Of a stretch of 64,000 bases of DNA, positions 61,320 to 64,000 are shown piece by piece. The notes under the pieces were generated by a model that searched no databases, had not been told where the DNA came from, and saw nothing but the letters and a program-made list of their open reading frames with translations. The stretch is from Paenibacillus sp. FSL H7-0331 (GTDB lineage: Bacteria; Bacillota; Bacilli; Paenibacillales; NBRC-103111): positions 128,602 to 192,601 of the forward strand of contig NZ_MRTH01000016.1 in NCBI RefSeq assembly GCF_001956045.1, given 5' to 3'. The translations under genes were made by a program, and so were the position numbers. The stretch's first letter is position 1. Every line of letters begins with the position of its first letter.

Positions 61320-62509
61320 TCCAATTGACGAACCGCCAGGCACGGCAATTTCTGCTATTGAAGCACGGGCTGTTGGGCGAATATCAATTTACCGGAAAGC
61401 AGGGAGTATTGGATTTTGTGCGGCAGGTCGGCTGTATTCAATACGATCCCATCGATGTTTGCGGAAAAAACGCCGAACTGGTGTTGCAGTCACGAATCAA
61501 AGGTTTTACCAAGAACATGCTCGCCGAGTTGCTGTATCAAGATAGAAGCTTTGTCGATTATCCCGACAAGAATTTGGCCATTATTCCTGTCGAGGACTGG
61601 CCGTATTTTGAGCGGTACAGGCAGGCCGCCCGACAACATGCCAAGCGCTATCCCGAAATGGAAGCGTTGATAGAGCAAGTACGGGCTCACATCCAAAATC
61701 ACGGTGCGCTAAGTTCGGATGATCTAAAATTGGATGGAAATTTCACTTGGCAATCGGCCATCCACTGGAGCAGCGGAAACAATTCATCCCGGTCGGTGCT
61801 GGAGCAGATGTACTCGACAGGCGAGTTGATTATACATCACAAAAAAGGAACGCGTAAATATTACGATATCGCCGGGAAGTACATACAGCCAAATCTGCTG
61901 AATGCACCGGAGCCGCTGGAGGGCGAGCATGAGCATCACAAGTGGCGGGTACTGCGTCGAATCGGCGCTGTTGGCCTTTTATGGAATCGCGCATCCGATG
62001 CCTGGCTGAACATATGGGGATTGAAAGCGGAGCAGCGCAACGAGGTTTTCCGCCAACTGTTGTACGAAGCTCGCATTGTTGCTGTTGCCGTGGAACAATT
62101 GAAGGATATACTGTACTGCCGCGCGGAGGACTTTCCGCTTATTGAAGCCGTTCTGCAAAATCCGGCGCCGAAATGGCGCTGCGAGCTGATCGCCCCACTA
62201 GATAATTTCATATGGGACAGAAAACTGATCAACGTATTGTTTGGATTCGATTACACCTGGGAGATTTACACGCCTGCAATCAAACGGAAATTCGGCTATT
62301 ATGTGTTGCCTCTAATATACGGAGAAAGCCTCATCGGACGAGCCGAGGTAATCGCGGAGCGAAAAGCCGGGACGCTCGTTGTTAAAAACATCTGGTACGA
62401 GAACGACATAAAGCCAACAAAGCAATTGCGAACAGCCTTGAACAATTGCTTTCAAAATTTTGCATTATTCAACGGATGCGAGACGATTTCGACAGAGTCT
62501 ATGAACTAA
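61316..62509 (+). CDS. Winged-helix DNA-binding protein, YcaQ/AlkZ-like (HTH_42)
   Basis: A 397-aa protein: LTNRQARQFLLLKHGLLGE at the start, VGCIQYDPIDVCGKNAELVLQSR, and a C-terminal APLDNFIWDRKLINVLFGFDYTWEIY, then GYYVLPLIYGESLIGRAEV. These are hallmarks of the AlkZ/YcaQ family, some members of which are interstrand-crosslink or alkylpurine DNA glycosylases. AAGGAG precedes both ATG 61316 and an in-frame GTG at 61310; family comparison favours 61316. Overlaps the end of the truncated GyrI-like frame. Repair function is inferred from family. Confidence 0.88.
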   Translation: MIQLTNRQARQFLLLKHGLLGEYQFTGKQGVLDFVRQVGCIQYDPIDVCGKNAELVLQSRIKGFTKNMLAELLYQDRSFVDYPDKNLAIIPVEDWPYFERYRQAARQHAKRYPEMEALIEQVRAHIQNHGALSSDDLKLDGNFTWQSAIHWSSGNNSSRSVLEQMYSTGELIIHHKKGTRKYYDIAGKYIQPNLLNAPEPLEGEHEHHKWRVLRRIGAVGLLWNRASDAWLNIWGLKAEQRNEVFRQLLYEARIVAVAVEQLKDILYCRAEDFPLIEAVLQNPAPKWRCELIAPLDNFIWDRKLINVLFGFDYTWEIYTPAIKRKFGYYVLPLIYGESLIGRAEVIAERKAGTLVVKNIWYENDIKPTKQLRTALNNCFQNFALFNGCETISTESMN

Positions 62510-62633
62510 TATTTCCAGTTCCCCGGTAACATTTGCCAACAAGTTTCCGCGTACGAAACAGGTAAGCCGACCGCTTCCGGTAGCGCCGTTGTATGTGTAC
62601 ATGAGCTTCTAGTGGGGGGTTCAAGCGCGGGGG

Positions 62634-62950
62634 CTAAACTAAACCAGCTAATTTTTGGTCTGTATCTTGGAAATCTGATTTGCTTTTTAGTAATGCATAA
62701 ATCCAATGTAAAAGCTTATTAACACAAGCGATGATGGCTACCCTGAAGGGTTTACCTTCATTTCGTTTCTTATTGTAAAATTCTCTTAATCTTTTATTTC
62801 GTGGGATAATTTCTTCTGTCGTTTTCTTTTTACGAGCATCACGTATCCCGCATACTACTGCCATATATAAGGCGTGTCTTAGAAGTCTGCGTAAACCGCG
62901 GGCTCTTTTAGTTATCGGACAATGTCCGATTGACGACGATTATGTTTCTA
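62634..62950 (-). mobile_element. IS110-family transposase remnant
   Basis: The minus-strand frame encodes PITKRARGLRRLLRHALYMA, then FYNKKRNEGKPFRVAIIACVNKLLHWIYALL and a stop at 62634, typical of the C-terminal Transposase_20 domain of IS110 elements. A stop at about 62951 and absence of the catalytic N-terminal domain show it is a fragment. No inverted repeats, as expected for IS110. Confidence 0.78.
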
Positions 62951-63292
62951 ATCATAACAAGGGATCAAGTAGTGAGAGCTCATCTTGTTGCTGAAGGGCC
63001 AAGAAATAGGTGTATAGGTCTGAGCAATTTAACCATGTTATAAGCCGTTATAAACTAATAAGCCTAAGTTTTTATTGGATTAGTCCACGTGTGCCGTTAA
63101 GCTAACAGGCTAGCGTAAACAAAATGATCAAAAGTATTAACCATACGTAGTTAATTACATTTCGGGATTAGCGCAATGATTTTCGGAGCTTCGTTTGGTT
63201 AACGGGGTAGTTTAAGTAAATGTAAATATTTACTTGCGAACTAGTGTTCGGTATAATAAACTTGATTCCATTACAAAAAGGAGATGTTGGAT
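62951..63292. other. Intergenic stretch after the IS remnant
   Basis: About 340 AT-rich bases with no supported gene. It contains a 12-bp palindrome GTAAATATTTAC (63221-63232) and TATAAT (63252-63257) ahead of the DinB-family gene, whose promoter it likely holds. Confidence 0.5.
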
Positions 63293-63796
63293 ATGTATAA
63301 ACACATTAAAGATTTTGCCGCAACTTGGCAGAATGAAACGGAAGCAACAATGCGGACACTGGAGATGCTGACCGACGAGTCTCTTGGCCAACAGATAACA
63401 AGCGATCATAGAACGCTTGGACGTGTTGCATGGCACCTTGTACAGACATTGCACGAAATGCCATCTCGGACGGGACTGTCTTTCGAAGGACCGGGCGAAG
63501 ATATGCCGGTACCAGCTTCGGCAGCAGACATCGCGTCAGTCTATAAGAGGACCTCACAAGCGCTCCTTGATGCTATACAGTCCAGTTGGAAAGATGAGAA
63601 TCTGCTTATCATGAGCGATATGTATGGTGATCAATGGCCAAACGGCTTAATGCTGGATATTCTCGTAAAGCATGAGATTCATCATCGTGGTCAGATGACA
63701 GTCCTGATGCGTCAGGCAGGCCTTTGTGTGCCGGATCTTTACGGCCCGACAAAAGAGCAGTGGGCCGAGTACGGAGCGCTACCTCCAGTAATTTAG
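63293..63796 (+). CDS. DinB-family putative metalloenzyme
   Basis: A 167-aa four-helix-bundle protein of the DinB/YfiT type: RVAWHLVQTLHEMPSRTG supplies the first histidine, and DILVKHEIHHRGQMTVLMRQAG the conserved HxxxHRGQ metal site. AAAAGGAG lies 9 bases before ATG 63293; an ATG at 63284 abuts the site and is less likely. DinB proteins are often thiol-dependent transferases; the substrate is unknown. Confidence 0.9.
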   Translation: MYKHIKDFAATWQNETEATMRTLEMLTDESLGQQITSDHRTLGRVAWHLVQTLHEMPSRTGLSFEGPGEDMPVPASAADIASVYKRTSQALLDAIQSSWKDENLLIMSDMYGDQWPNGLMLDILVKHEIHHRGQMTVLMRQAGLCVPDLYGPTKEQWAEYGALPPVI

Positions 63797-64000
63797 AGTA
63801 AGATTATATCCGCTTTGGCCGTTTGGCTATAGTGGGATTTATAAGTATTTTATCATAGGATTGAAAGTGGTGGCTTGAATCATAGACAAGAGGATACCAT
63901 CGGACTGAAACTGTTGATTCTATTGAACTCCCATGAAAATTAAATCCGGTAAAAACCTCAAAAAGACAATAATAAATTAGACCTAGCCAAATGATTTTTT
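63797..64000. other. Right-end non-coding stretch
   Basis: No gene, hairpin or repeat of note is supported in the last 204 bases. Two loosely similar segments (around 63861 and 63900) are too divergent to call a repeat. Confidence 0.4.

Noticed and set aside
63855..63935. CRISPR-like or direct repeats containing GGATTGAAAG and GGACTGAAAC
   Set aside because: Only two dissimilar copies, no regular spacing and no cas genes.

Overview
The window looks like a chromosomal segment of a Paenibacillus-type Bacillota. The basis is moderate GC, strong AGGAGG-type ribosome binding sites, frequent TTG and GTG starts, several LplB/LplC-type oligosaccharide ABC operons paired with YesM/YesN or membrane-bound AraC sensors, BlaI/M56, MhqR- and YodB-type regulators, and CotH and YxiN/DbpA homologues. 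No rRNA, tRNA or CRISPR array was seen. The genus is an inference from gene content.

Layout. 1-2.9 kb (minus): siderophore uptake (AraC regulator, Fur box, FecB-like lipoprotein, FecCD permease cut by the left edge). 3.1-4.1 kb: luciferase-like flavin oxidoreductase. 4.3-11.5 kb: membrane AraC sensor divergent from an LplB-LplC-lipoprotein operon that ends in an unusual MBL-fold lipoprotein. 11.7-20.0 kb: a self-contained glycerol-phosphate locus (sn-glycerol-1-phosphate dehydrogenase, DeoR regulator, complete UgpC-A-E-B-like importer, cytoplasmic glycerophosphodiesterase, second near-identical DeoR). All four promoter regions carry the same operator-like motif. 20.3-21.7 kb: DbpA/YxiN helicase. 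21.9-29.6 kb: a second sugar ABC operon with YesM/YesN two-component genes and an alpha/beta hydrolase. 29.8-32.0 kb: BlaI plus an M56 protein with a repeat tail and a double BlaI box. 32.1-36.2 kb: methyltransferase, SAM-I riboswitch before a NUDIX gene, SGNH hydrolase and an ABC exporter. 36.4-42.2 kb: quinone/electrophile defence (Rrf2 plus SDR, MhqR-MhqN-MhqO-MhqD, HxlR, NAD(P)H oxidoreductase), each part with visible inverted-repeat operators. 42.4-49.5 kb: third LplB-LplC-lipoprotein-sensor operon, ending in an enolase-superfamily enzyme. 49.7-53.0 kb: VTC polyphosphate polymerase, DUF4956 and CotH-kinase triad. 53.1-60 kb: GdhA, Fur-box desaturase, alpha-amylase, LysR-CidA-CidB. 60-64 kb: an accessory-looking end with small genes, a LexA-like box, a truncated GyrI-like gene, a YcaQ-like gene, an IS110 remnant and a DinB-family gene.

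How the genes work together. Four solute importers are present but only one sugar-type ATPase (13976-15028), so that ATPase may energise more than one importer. The glycerol-phosphate locus reads as a complete import-hydrolyse-oxidise route converging on dihydroxyacetone phosphate with sn-glycerol-1-phosphate stereochemistry. This is a plausible salvage pathway for phosphatidylglycerol or lipoteichoic acid head groups and is the most system-like novelty here. The VTC-DUF4956-CotH triad is the second candidate. Starts were moved inward from the longest frame wherever a ribosome binding site or operator required it; each entry says so.
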